A DNA stretch of 64,000 nucleotides from Flammula alnicola (taxonomy: Eukaryota; Basidiomycota; Agaricomycetes; Agaricales; Strophariaceae). The DNA lies in the NCBI GenBank assembly GCA_015499995.1, contig JADNRV010000150.1, forward strand, positions 62,001 through 126,000. Direction: 5' to 3'. Of this stretch, positions 46,355 through 56,923 are shown one piece after another (within the stretch, counting starts at the first letter, position 1; the number at the start of each line of letters is the position of its first letter). Below the pieces are notes generated by a model that was not told where the DNA came from, ran no database searches, and was given only the letters and a program-made list of their open reading frames with translations. Both the position numbers and the translations under genes were made by a program.

Positions 46355-49300
46355 TCACCAATCGTCAAAGGCTTCTTCCACTGTGAAAGTGCGATTTGTG
46401 ATACCGACCGGCCGTGTTGGGACGTTGATCGGTGTTTCTGAGACCACGGCTTCCTCGGAAATCATGTCGATGAGGGCGCGAGAATCGATATCGATATTCG
46501 GATCGATTTCGAAGGCTATTTGGTCCGTTAAAGTTGTTGCCCTCCCACCGTTATCATTCATAGCTGCAGTGGCAGTTGATGTGCCAGGAGCAGACTCCTC
46601 TTCATCATCCTCATCGTCTGACTCGGACAAGTTGGATTCCTCTGAATCCTCGTCGTCTCCATTCTGCATCCTTGCAAGAATCACTTTGTCGATCTTGCGG
46701 AACTTGACTGCCGGGCGATAGCGCTTTTGGGGTTTTGCGTCACCCTCGTTCTACCAGGAAAATTGTAAGTACATCCATTCCAATAAATTTAGAATATATT
46801 TTGCGCTCACATTATTATGCTGGCCATACCATTGTCCAACTTGAATCATGTCAACTACTGTGCGTGTCGTCTGATTACCTCGTGTTGGGGAGTTCAGCCA
46901 GGTGATTGTAGAGTTTGTGCGTTCATCGGGCATCGAGTTGACGAGAATCGAGAAGATTTTGATTGCAAGAATCTAATAGGTGCGAAATCAGTTGAATCGT
47001 TGGCTCGGATAATTGATTACTTACTGCTATCACCTGCCCATGCTCATGTTTCTCGAGGCGCCTCCACCATTCAAGTGAATCTGTGATATTCTCTGTGGAA
47101 GAAACATGGAAGGGATACTCTCCTTTCCAGAATGCGTCGATCTGGTGCTTGAGATCAATTACGCAGTCTCGAGGGCCCTTCTCTCGCAGAACTGGATGTC
47201 CGACTGTCTTGTCGTCAGAGTTGGCAATGCATTCAAGCATATTCTGGAGCATCTGTCGAAGATACTCCCGGAATTTTTCGAATGCGCGTGGGTATTGATT
47301 AAAGCTTCTAACACCCGAGCGACGTGCTTCTGGAGGCGGAATATGAATGGTAGGTGGTGGTTTCTTGAGGAAACTTTCGAGAGGATAACCTATTTGTTAA
47401 TGTCAGGTCGTTAGCGTTCTTCAAGTCATATTTCACTGTGGATTTTGGAACGTACGAGGGTCAAGAATAAATGCCACGAAGTAAATGTTGTTCTGGAAAA
47501 ATTCTGCATACCGCTTATTATAAATCTCCGTCACCGCATTTGCTAGCGACGTCGAAATGCCTGTCACAGATTCTCCTTTGGAAAAGAGGTCTTTGAGGGT
47601 TGCAGCAATTGCCAACCAAAAAATAAAGACATCAGCGGCATTGGCATGGGCGGCCTCGAGTGACCAGAGCGACCGGATCAAAGGCGCGACAATTGTCGTG
47701 TACCAAAGTAAGTTCCTTTCGAATGTATTATACTTATCACTTCCACGATTCATGAACAGACTCTGTACGTGAGTATTCTTCGAAGTATCAGCATTGTTGT
47801 AAATGGAGAAATATAAAGTTAGTACCTTGAATTTTATCGTCTTTGTCGTGACGAGAGCGCGGATATGCATTAGACAGGGATCCAACGCCGTGCACGCCAA
47901 CCAATATGTTCCGAACCGAGTTTTTCCTATTTTTTGCAGGGCTTTCACAGGTGTATCCTCCCCCGCAACGTTTCGAGAATCTCGCAGTTTACTTGTCGAG
48001 AAGCTGGAGTTACTGAAATGCTTCAATATTCCCTTTAAAAGCTTGATAAACTGTAGAGGATTTTAATGTATGATCAGATGTTTTAAAATCAGGGGATTTA
48101 AAGTTGCTTACTGGTTGGAAAGCTTCGAGCTTCGTAATATCCTTAATTGTGTTTTGGATGTGGTGGACGCAGTCACAGAGATCAAGGACAGTAGGGTTCG
48201 CTTGAGTAATATCTCGACGTGCTGCCTTCGTGACATTTGTGCTGTCTGAAACGCCAGCCGCCCATCTATGTATCCCAACTGAGTCCATCGTCTATGATGA
48301 AAAAATTCTTTAGCAAAGAAAAAATCAAGAAAGAGAGAGTACTAATAGGGCACCGACATTCTGAAGCTTTCCTGTGATCCACTGCTTATCGTGATGCTCA
48401 CCAGTTCCTTCATGTCCGTCTAAGAAGTAAGTTCGACGTGGTGGACCAGGTGCAGTCGCATGCGCAGTGTAGAATGACTCGGGTTTTCGGATGGTAGTGC
48501 CATCGAATGTCAGCGTGAGGTACTGTTCTTTTCGCAAGAGTTCAATCTGCTTGTTGCGCACAAAAACTGCCTCTTGGGGAATGAATTTGTCCCGAAAGAG
48601 ATCTGCGCTCGCAGGCTGGTATTGACCACTAAGCTTAGCCATAAGCTCTTTCCATTCCGGAGAGTCAAGGATATTGGGAACGAGACCTCGGACACAGATT
48701 AACCTCATGATAATGTGGTTTACCTCTGCCTGAAATTTCTTGTTTGCCTCAGCTTTCGTCTTCTGGCCTGCGCTGCGAAGCGGATTGATGTTCAACTTCC
48801 CATCCCTGGTGACATATTCGTTGAGTTTTGTCTGCGATCCGGAAGGTATTGGGAGGGCCGACGACTGAGTCGAACTTGAGCCTGAGATGCTCTCACGATC
48901 TACAGATAGAGACTGTAGCTGACTTCCAAGTGAGCCCTCCCGGCATGCTGTCACTGCATCATCAAATGCTTGACGGTCATGTTCTTGGAGCGCTTTGCAT
49001 TTGACAGAGTGCTTTAAAATCCGCTCGCGTTGGATGTTGCCATTATTGCGGTGCGAACAGTTGGGCGCAGCGCACGCCCACCATTTCTTGCCATCTGGCC
49101 CTGTGCCTTTTGTTGTCAAGCGCGCAAGTAGTTCATCGGTTTTGCGACCACGATTAGAGTTCTATGGATTAAGTTAATTATCATGATGCGATTTCGATCA
49201 TGGCAGCGCACCTTGGAAACATCAGATCCTTCTGACATTTTCACACTTTTGGCTGATGGGATCACAGCACTCGAGGACTCGGAACGGTCGCGTTTACGGG

Positions 49301-49796
49301 CGCTTGTATCATTGCTCAGAGTCAGGACAGGTAACTATTGGGCAACTGTTAAAATTCATTGCCGTACATCAGATAGCATTGTACATACAGGAACCTCATA
49401 GGTAACATAAACTTTTTCAGCCCCTTTCGCAACGTCGATGATCCACTTCTTCAAGACATTATTTTCAGGATATTTGTCGAAAAAGTGGGTGAAAACACCG
49501 TGGAGTGCGCATATTGGAGGGCCACGTTCTATGATCGGTACAATCCCATCGCCTGTCGTTCTCGAATACCACCCAAAGACCTGCTTAAGCTGCTCGCTCA
49601 AGGTGGAAACCTCGCAACCAGTCACTTCCATCCAATCGGGATCCAGAACGAATTCCAGGAAGACTGCATACGTCGAATCACTTCCGGTTTTTACCGGCAA
49701 TGCGGCAGGGAGATTGTCCAAAAGAAGCTTGAGTTTGTCAAGAATAGGGAGAAATTGATCGTGAGAAAGAGATTCTGGCGTCGGGTAGGTGGACAT
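46355..49796 (-). CDS. hAT-superfamily transposase with BED zinc finger and extra N-terminal region
   Basis: A multi-exon gene. From 49796 the first exon reads MSTYPTPESLSHDQFLPILD and about 140 residues of unrecognised sequence (CALHGVFTHFFDKYPENN, VLKKWIIDVAKGAEKVYVTY). A GTATGT intron can join it in phase to LPVLTLSNDTSARKRDRSES, and a further intron to the BED finger (KWWACAAPNCSHRN, ERILKHSVKCKA). The RNase-H-like part follows: LTLTFDGTTIRKPESFYTAH, YFLDGHEGTGEHHDKQWITG, SVGIHRWAAGVSDSTNVTKA, DLCDCVHHIQNTIKDITKLE, GKTRFGTYWLACTALDPCL. The C-terminal region has FWKGEYPFHVSSTENITDSL and EWWRRLEKHEH, a dimerisation-type segment, then an acidic Ser/Asp/Glu tail. No frame lesion was seen in the parts I could splice. 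The first exon might instead belong to a separate gene. Confidence 0.75.
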
Positions 49797-49963
49797 GACA
49801 GGTATACGGCACCCAAGCAAGTTCTCGGTGATGATACGGGTGAAAAGGATGTGAATTTTTCACTCAGCCGGCACTTTTTCTGCCTAGGCACAAGGCTAAA
49901 AGTTCCGCAATTATTAACATTTCTAACATACCCTGCCGACCCCTTGAATTCCTAACATGTTAT
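49797..49963. other. hAT 5' subterminal DNA up to the Tc1 junction
   Basis: Contains repeated TAACAT/TTTCTAACA motifs resembling those at the other hAT end and stops at TA (49964-49965), where Tc1 begins. Confidence 0.6.
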
Positions 49964-49965
49964 TA

Positions 49966-49994
49966 CAGGGTGTTGCATAAATTCGTTCAGTTCA
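49966..49994 (+). repeat. Tc1 terminal inverted repeat, inner end (right copy)
   Basis: CAGGGTGTTGCATAA followed by ATTCGTTCAGTTCA, abutting hAT-derived DNA. Confidence 0.92.
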
Positions 49995-50113
49995 TCTTGC
50001 GTGAGCTTGTTTGTGCAGATTTGCGTATGTACAAAAAAGGTTGTCACGCCTGTCGCTTCCACGATCGTGAGATACTGATGGATTTGACGTTCTCTCGATA
50101 ACCTGCTACACCA

Positions 50114-51193
50114 ATGATCTCAGAAGAGCTGCGCGAACGCATAGTTGTCTGGCATTTTGAGCAGCAAAAGGATGCTCGAGAGATCGCCGAGCTTGCTGGC
50201 TGCACAGAGAGAGCTGTCTACAAGATCCTCGCACTCTACCGCGAGTATGGCCAAGTCACCAACCCCCATGCACGCCGCTCTGGCCGCCCTCGCATCCTTG
50301 ACATGACAATGCTAAATTATATATCATCCCTCTTGGATGCAAATCCTACACTGTATCTCGATGAAATTCAAGAGAAATTACTTGAAGTTCACGATATGGA
50401 AGTCCATATTTCGACCATCTCCCGATCACTTCGAAGGATAGCTCTTTCTTATAAAAGAGTCGCAAAATCAGCATTGGAGAGGAATGAGCTCCTCAGATCA
50501 ACGTGGCAAGGAGTCAATGGTGACATTCCGAAAGAATTCATCATTTGGTTGGACGAAGCGAGCGTAGACAATCAGACGAAGTGAGCGTAGACAATCAGAC
50601 GAACCAGAGAGACGCAGGTTGGGCTGGTATGGGTCGTGCATGTGTGCGACGGGCTGCCTTCATCCGTGGACAGCGTTATTCGATACTTCCTGCACTTACA
50701 TGTGATGGAATAATAGCTCTTGACATATTTGAGGGTTCCATTAACAAGGAGAAGTTCATTTCATTTCTTCATGATCTCGTCTGTCGTATTTCTCATCATT
50801 CAATGCGTTCTTGTACTGACGTTGTGTAGGCCCCCAAACTCACACCATATCCTGGACCACGAAGTGTTGTTATTCTCGACAACTGTGCTATTCATCACGA
50901 CGAAGATATCAGAAAGATTATAGTTGATGAATGCGGTATAGTTTTGATCACACCATCTGTTGCGTTAATCTGATTGTCAAAGTTTTGAAGGTGCACGATT
51001 GATTTATCTACCTCCGTATTCACCCGACTTCAACCCTATTGAACAAGCATTTTCCTCAATAAAAGCATGGTTGCGACGGCATGAAGCAGAAGCCATTCGT
51101 CCTGAAGTACGGCCATGGTTGATCCAGCAGGCGGCCCTCAATATCAGCAGCAGTGATGCTGAGGGATGGATTACAAACTGTGGATATGACTGA
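50114..51193 (+). pseudogene. Tc1-type transposase, right copy, same 23-bp duplication
   Basis: The domain order matches the left copy: two helix-turn-helix units, GRPR motif, FIIWLDEASVD, VVILDNCAIHH and DFNPIEQAFSS. The frame-breaking tandem duplication is present at the equivalent place (units 50560-50580 and 50583-50603). A shared lesion means both copies derive from one already broken ancestor. It could still have moved in trans if a functional relative exists in the genome. The gene has two introns after the duplication. Confidence 0.88.
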
Positions 51194-51221
51194 GTAGATA
51201 GTGATGGCAACATGTTATTCA

Positions 51222-51375
51222 GTAATGACAGGATTTGCCTGAAGGGCATACGAGTTTGCTAACAACACCAAGAGAAATGACAGGATTGCCCGAAAGGCAT
51301 AGACACAATGAGTAACGACAGAGAGGCTGGTAACGACACGGGCATGAGAGTAATGACAGGACTAGCCAAAAGGGC
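51222..51375 (-). repeat. Three hairpin-forming repeats between the convergent Tc1 genes (right copy)
   Basis: Mirror image of 40031-40184, with the same three TGCC...GGC units. Confidence 0.65.
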
Positions 51376-51433
51376 AAAAGACACAATTAGAAAACAGTTA
51401 CGAAGACCATACCAACAATGGGAAAGTGACTAG

Positions 51434-53369
51434 TCACAAAAGCCGACGCTTCTTCTCCTCAAGGCGCTCGGTCCATTCTTTGCAGAATGACTGAAACTTG
51501 TAGATCTGGCCCTCGACTGCAGGGATAATATCACAGAGGCGGGGAACTGGGACACCAGGAATAATGTCTGGGGTGAGATCGAGTGCGGAGAGGGCTGATT
51601 CAGATCCAGTAATGTCGATCTTCTTGATCCTGGCAAAGTCAGCCAGGCAAGCATGGAGTTCCGAGGTTGGTGTGGGCATAGGAGAGAAAGGAGTCGCAGA
51701 ATATTTGGGACGGACAGGAGTTGCTGGCATATTAGAGGCAGCAGCAGAGGCGGAAGCAGCAGAGGCACTGCCAGATGCGAGCCCGGTAAGGAAAGGAATC
51801 ATGGCTGTGACCAGTAGCGTTGCAGGATCAGCTGTTGACGGTGGTGGAGTAAAAGAGCGACGGGGACCACTGCGGCCACGAGATTTGACAGAGGATGAAA
51901 GACGTCCATCACGAATACCATCGAACTCGACAGTGTTGGGCGGTTCATGCCTTGTCGCATCAGCTGCTGCCTAGTAAACAGATGGGAATAAGTACCAAAG
52001 ATAACAAAAGTTAGGGCATGGTGACTCACAATAGCAGTGGCCCATATCTTGAGCTTGCAGTTGTTCAAGCCCAGGTGATTACCTGCGCTATCAATGTAAC
52101 AGGCCCCAGGTTCACCATGCTCGCCTTGGTGCTTCTCGCAAACCCACTTCTGCTTAAGTTGCATAATGATTTCTCCATGCATTTGCTCCGCTGCACTATA
52201 ACCTTCAACACGCGGCACCTGCAAAAATATCAGAGGAAATTTCAACAGAAAAAGCGACATGATTACCTTTGTTCCATAGAGTAATTCAACCTCAACGTCC
52301 TTTCCTTCTGTCAGCGGCAAGGACTATGATTGACAATAAGAGATTGACATGCAGGTGAGAAAGGATACAAACTTACCCGCTTCCTGATGCGAAAGCCTTC
52401 CATCATATCTGTGTCAAACTCGACCCCAACTTGACATGAGTATTTGCTCTTCTTGGACAATGCGTTGATGGCAACATCGTAGTCACGATTGGAATCGATC
52501 GTGATGGCACCCGACTTTCCACCACTAGAAGAAACAGTAAGCATAATATCAAAGAATAAGGGCAAAGTACGTACGCAGATCCCGACCACCAGAGCTTGAA
52601 GGGAGGGCCTGAGTGAGTTCCAGGACTGTATTGATCAGAGAGGTCATGAACACGAAGCCACGCGCAGATAAACGCCGGGCGATCGAGCTCCAAAATCTTG
52701 ATATAATCGAACTTCGCATTCCGGTGCTTCTTGATGACAGGCCTCAACGCTCTTGAACCTTTACCTGGTTCTGCCATTGAGTAGACCATGGTTACGGCAA
52801 CCATGTGTCCCGCTCCTGCGAGAGGCGCAGGGGGAACAGCTAGAGATTTGAATAAGTCAACGACAATCAGAACAATAAATAAAATATACCTGGTTGAGCA
52901 GCCACATCTGAGCCGTCAGCTGACGAAGGAGCAGGTGTTGGTGATGGCTCAGAGCTCGATGAAGAAACAGTACTCGGAAGAGGGCTTGAAGGTGCAGGAG
53001 ATGCCGAGGAAGATGGCTCTGGAGTGGATACAGAGACCGCAGTGCGCTGCAGCATTGGGTGATCAGGCCGAAACTCTTGAAGAGTTGCAAGAATCTCTTC
53101 ATTGGTATAGAAGAAGATCGGCGGGTCAGAGGCGCCATCTGCATAAAGAAAACATCAGCAAATTAGGAAAGTAATATAAGACGAGACAAATCCTTACCAA
53201 TCCAAGCAGGGGAATTGAGCCAATAGTCTGAAGGACGGCGACGCGCCAGAACTTGTTGCAAATCGGTCCTCGGAGTCGAGCTTGTACCCTCAGGTCGAAG
53301 TGAAGCATGACGAGCTCCAGGTGGAGACCTGGGAACAGATGGGTGAACGCGAAAATTGTGAGTTGTCAT
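51434..53369 (-). CDS. Passenger gene of the Tc1 element, unknown function (right copy)
   Basis: Inverted duplicate of 38038-39973 with the same exon layout and an open frame throughout the exons I could follow. The start at 53369 gives MTTHNFRVHPSVPRSPPG; the end at 51434 follows EEKKRRLL. It has Asp where the left copy has Asn (codon at 53264). The transposase is dead in both copies while this frame is kept, which hints that the passenger may be under selection or that the element is young. Confidence 0.75.
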
Positions 53370-53986
53370 CTTGGTGAGGATAAAATTATCGAGACGAGCT
53401 TACCTTTATATGTTTCTATGCCTTCCCCACAAATTCTGCAGTCCTTCAGAGGCAACTCCGCAAAACACCCCAAACGCAGAGATAGCGAACATCGGCAGGT
53501 TGTGAATAGCTCCCATTCAGGGAGAACTTTGGCGAAGCACGAGCGATATTGAGCAAGCACCTTGAAATTTCCATATTGTCTCTGAGCGCTATTGAGGGTC
53601 AGACTATTCTGTGTTTTGCGGAGAAAAAGACCTACAAAATCCGTTGAAAAAGTGATAAAATCAAGGAACGGTCGCAACGATATTGCGACGGTGAGTTTCA
53701 AGTCCCCGATATTGTATAGGCCATTCAAAGTCCATTCTTATGATACTCTGAGCCTGCATGCTGCGGAGCCAGAGCCATAGGATATGTGGATAATCTGTAG
53801 AGGAGAGCAGATATGACGAGTGTAAGGGGAGGACATGGGGACGATGAAGGAAGTGAGAGTTGATGATAAGTGGTCTTGAAGCGGTTCTGACGTTCAAATC
53901 AATGATGTGACCCATTTGTGACACAATCATCAAAGTTGCTGTATTGGGTAGGTGGCAACGGTGTACAAACAACTTTCAGCAAATCG

Positions 53987-54015
53987 TGAACTGAACGATA
54001 TTATGCAACACCCTG
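53987..54015 (-). repeat. Tc1 terminal inverted repeat, outer end (right copy)
   Basis: Reads CAGGGTGTTGCATAA on the minus strand from 54015; the next bases TATTGGGACTG are the OYE upstream region. Confidence 0.92.
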
Positions 54016-54392
54016 TATTGGGACTGATCTTATCTATATCTTGTTGGTGAGCCGATGTCATCCGTTTTACGAGAAAGCCACGTGACATTTATTTTAGAAC
54101 CTTGTTCCCCAATTCAGTGACAAATCGATTTTTACGAGAGGCTGACTCTGTGTTATATTTTTGGCAGTGCTACTCTTCGCCAGTTAGTTACCATTGACTA
54201 ACACGATTCCAATGCGTGAAAAGGCGCCCATAATGTGGCGACTTATGGATCGTGATCCTGCCTTGCCCTGAAGTATAAAAGCGAGTTGTTTTCTGATGAT
54301 CATGAACTCCAGAACACCACTTTCCACCAGCTCATCCAACCGACAACCCTTCGAACACTTTCACATACCAACGCACCATTTCCACTATAGTC
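54016..54392. other. OYE promoter region (right arm)
   Basis: About 375 bp between Tc1 and the OYE start, holding the TATA box at 54274. No gene. Confidence 0.5.
54274..54280 (+). promoter_or_regulatory. TATA box of the OYE gene
   Basis: TATAAAA 113 bp upstream of the ATG at 54393, conserved in the other arm. Confidence 0.6.
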
Positions 54393-55995
54393 ATGTCAGG
54401 AAACACTCTATTCACTCCTCTCCAAGTCGGAACCACCACCATGAAGAACCGCATAGGGATGTCGGCTCTTACCAGGAATCGCGCCCAGGACACTTACCCT
54501 ACGGAAGTCATGAAAGAATATTACGTTCAGCGCGCTCTTGGTGGTGCTGGCCTAATCGTATCAGAGGGTATCCTCATAAATCGTCAGGGGTGCGCTTATT
54601 CACACCGATATCTATTTGTATTTCGCTGATTCGATGTTTGACATTTCAGAACTGCATGGGACAACGCCCCCGGACTTTGGGACGAAAAACATGTTGCCGG
54701 ATGGAAGAAAATCACAGACGCTGTTCACGCTGCTGGAGGAAAGATGTACGCTCAGGTTAGTAAACGCCGTCTCCCAGACATTGAACTTTATCTGATTGAC
54801 GCGTTTTCCTATAGCTTTGGCATGGTAAGGCATCGATGAAAGATATGTACTTTGTATCTGATTATCTGATGGTTGGCTCTGTCTAGCTGGCCGTCTCTCT
54901 CATCCGGATACTCCTCAGCACAAGCTTTCTGGAATAGTAAGTCTTTCGTCTGGACTACTTATATTGAGTTTTGGCTTGCTCACTCCATGTGTATAGCCCA
55001 TCTACGCACCATCTGCTATTGCCGCTCGAGGTGGAAAATTCCGCCAAATTCCTGGTGAACCTGGATACGTTACAGTAAGCGCTTGTCTCAATCCATTTCT
55101 CTCCTTTTGATAGCTAATATCCTATCTTACAGCCAAAGGCAATTGGCGACCCTTGGATCATCGCTGGATATTTTAAACGAGCCGCCATTTTCGCCAAAAT
55201 GGCTGGCTTCGATGGCGTTGAACGTAAGTCCTCATTATCGATCGCAGAGCCCTTAGACTGAAATTTACTTTTTGTCTAGTCCACGGAGCAAGCGGAAACC
55301 TCATCACCCAATTCCTCGACTACAATTCGAACCAGCGCACTGATAACTGGGGGGGAAGTGTTGAAAATCGCTCTCGGTTCGGCCTCGTGGTTTTGAGATC
55401 CATGGTGAAGGTCTTTGGCCCTAACGTCGGTCTCAAAATAAGCCCTGCAGGCGGGTATAACGATATTGGGTATGTTAAACCTTACCACCAGCAACCTGCT
55501 GTCTTATATTTCTCTTCGCGCAGAATGCCTCTGCAAGACACCTTAAATACCTACTCGTACTTTATCAGTGAGGCGGACAAGCTGAACCTCGCTTACATCA
55601 CCCTCGTCCGATACTCTCCAAAGTTCGATTTCCCAATTGACGGTATGCTCGCGTTCTTCATTTCTTCATAGCTAACGCTCACATGATTGTGATATAAAGG
55701 AAAACGCCGTGGGACTGACCACAACGTAGTCGAAGCGTACAGGCCATTCATCCGCAATGCAAAGCTGTTCGTCAACACGGACGTCACGCCGGAGGAGGGC
55801 GAGCAGCTCGTGTCCTCGGGGAAGGTTGACGGCATTTTCATTGGCTTCAGCTGGATCACCCACCCCGACCTGGTGAAGCGCATCGAGCACGGGAAACCTC
55901 TGAACAACATTCCGAACATCCCGTACTTACAGATCAACAAGAGCGAAGATGATTGGAGCACAGGCTACACCGACTATCCCCTCGCTGTTTATTGA
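54393..55995 (+). CDS. Old Yellow Enzyme family NAD(P)H:flavin oxidoreductase
   Basis: FMN-dependent ene-reductase of the OYE/12-oxophytodienoate reductase type, reducing activated C=C bonds of enones; cytosolic, native substrate unknown. The start at 54393 gives SGNTLFTPLQVGTTTMKNRI then MSALTRNRAQDTYPTEVMKE (FMN-binding N-terminus). Exons continue through TAWDNAPGLWDEKHVAGWKK, KMYAQLWHAG, the family signature HGASGNLITQFLDYNSNQRT followed by DNWGGSVENRSRF, then FGPNVGLKISPAGGYNDIG. The C-terminal phosphate-binding part is NAKLFVNTDVTPEEGEQLV and VDGIFIGFSWITHPDLVKR, ending YTDYPLAVY at 55995. About 370 residues, normal for the family. All introns are phase-consistent and no frameshift was seen, unlike the left copy. 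Confidence 0.9.
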
Positions 55996-56923
55996 ACTAT
56001 GGCATTCAGTATTATTTACGACTTTTTAAACTTCTTGGACTTTTGTTTCAATCTCTTCTTCAAGTGTACAAAGGATCGGTAGCCATTGATTTATCTATTT
56101 ATTGACGCCAATTCCCTATTTTCAAGTATCGAATCCGTCCTCCACTGAAAATGAGTTAGAAAACGCTTGGACGGTATCGCTTAAGTAGGTATCGTACTCG
56201 GCAATGGAGTAGATCGCTTCCGATCTCGACAGCCCCAATAACCGGCGGTGCGAAGAAGTGAGGCGGCAGCTGATTTAACCGCCTATCTCTTCGAGACAAG
56301 CGTTCTTCGGATGGTGAAAGCCTTCAAGCAAGAGCTTTCAAGGGGTTCGTGACCAGCCGCTGCCTCCTCATATGTAACAAGGTAGGAAAAACGGTCTTCA
56401 GGAATACACAAAACTTCCTTTGCATTGCCGACCGTTGAATACCCCTCATGAAGAAACGAGAGTTGATGGTTGGCAGCCATCGACAGCTCCTCGTCCGAAA
56501 ACGAGGAAGTGCCGTTAAAGGCAAACGAGAGGGATACCAGCGCCCGACAATAAGTGGCCGTCCAGAGGAGGGATCTTAGAGTCGTCCGCGGTTTGGGTCC
56601 TGGCTGCGGTCAAGGTTGACGCGTTGACGTAAGATAGGATTCGACAATGGCGCCACCATGGCTTGCCTCTTGATGAAGCTCCTCAATTCTCTTTGACAGG
56701 TAATGATATCGATCCAGAAGTTCGAGATTGGTTCGTAGCTAGATATTCTATGTGGGATACAGTGATTTGGGGAATTTCGCGTCTTTCATGGCCCACGTGA
56801 AAGAGATAGCCATCGTATGCGTGTCTTTGGAAAAATTGAGTGACAAGGTGTTGAATTTGGCACGGGAACGCGACCTGGACCCCCTGCTGACAGGATGCGT
56901 TCGTCCAGCAGGCAGTCCGTCCG
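55996..56923. other. Unrecognised sequence between OYE and carboxypeptidase 2 (right arm)
   Basis: Mirror of 34465-35403. On the plus strand FSLTGNDIDPEVRDWFVARY (about 56690) and FASFMAHVKEIAIVCVSLEK (about 56770) are protein-like but out of frame with each other. Confidence 0.3.

Larger units (their letters stand above)
46116..49963. mobile_element. hAT element, 5' end missing
   Basis: The left terminus starts TAGGGTTCCGTGAGTAATTCA and is preceded by CTCCCAAC (46108-46115), a candidate 8-bp target duplication. Subterminal repeats of TTTCTAACA / TTAGAAAT fill 46145-46300. The gene (minus) occupies 46355-49796. At the transposase-start side, similar subterminal motifs (AACATTTCTAACAT, CTAACATGTTAT at about 49915-49962) run directly into the TA and terminus of the right Tc1 copy. 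No matching right terminus or second CTCCCAAC is present on either side of that Tc1 copy. Confidence 0.85.
49966..54015. mobile_element. Two-gene Tc1/mariner element, right copy (4050 bp), inverted
   Basis: Same element as 37392-41440 in opposite orientation, flanked by TA at 49964-49965 and 54016-54017. The transposase is on the plus strand and the passenger on the minus strand. Its inner side is inserted in hAT subterminal sequence; its outer side is the OYE promoter, identical to the outer side of the left copy. Confidence 0.93.

Noticed and set aside
41443..49963. Missing-adapter (fold-back) sequencing read as the cause of the inverted repeat
   Set aside because: Such artefacts produce arms that meet with little or no spacer; here an 8.5 kb unique spacer with several genes separates the arms, and the boundaries are transposon ends.
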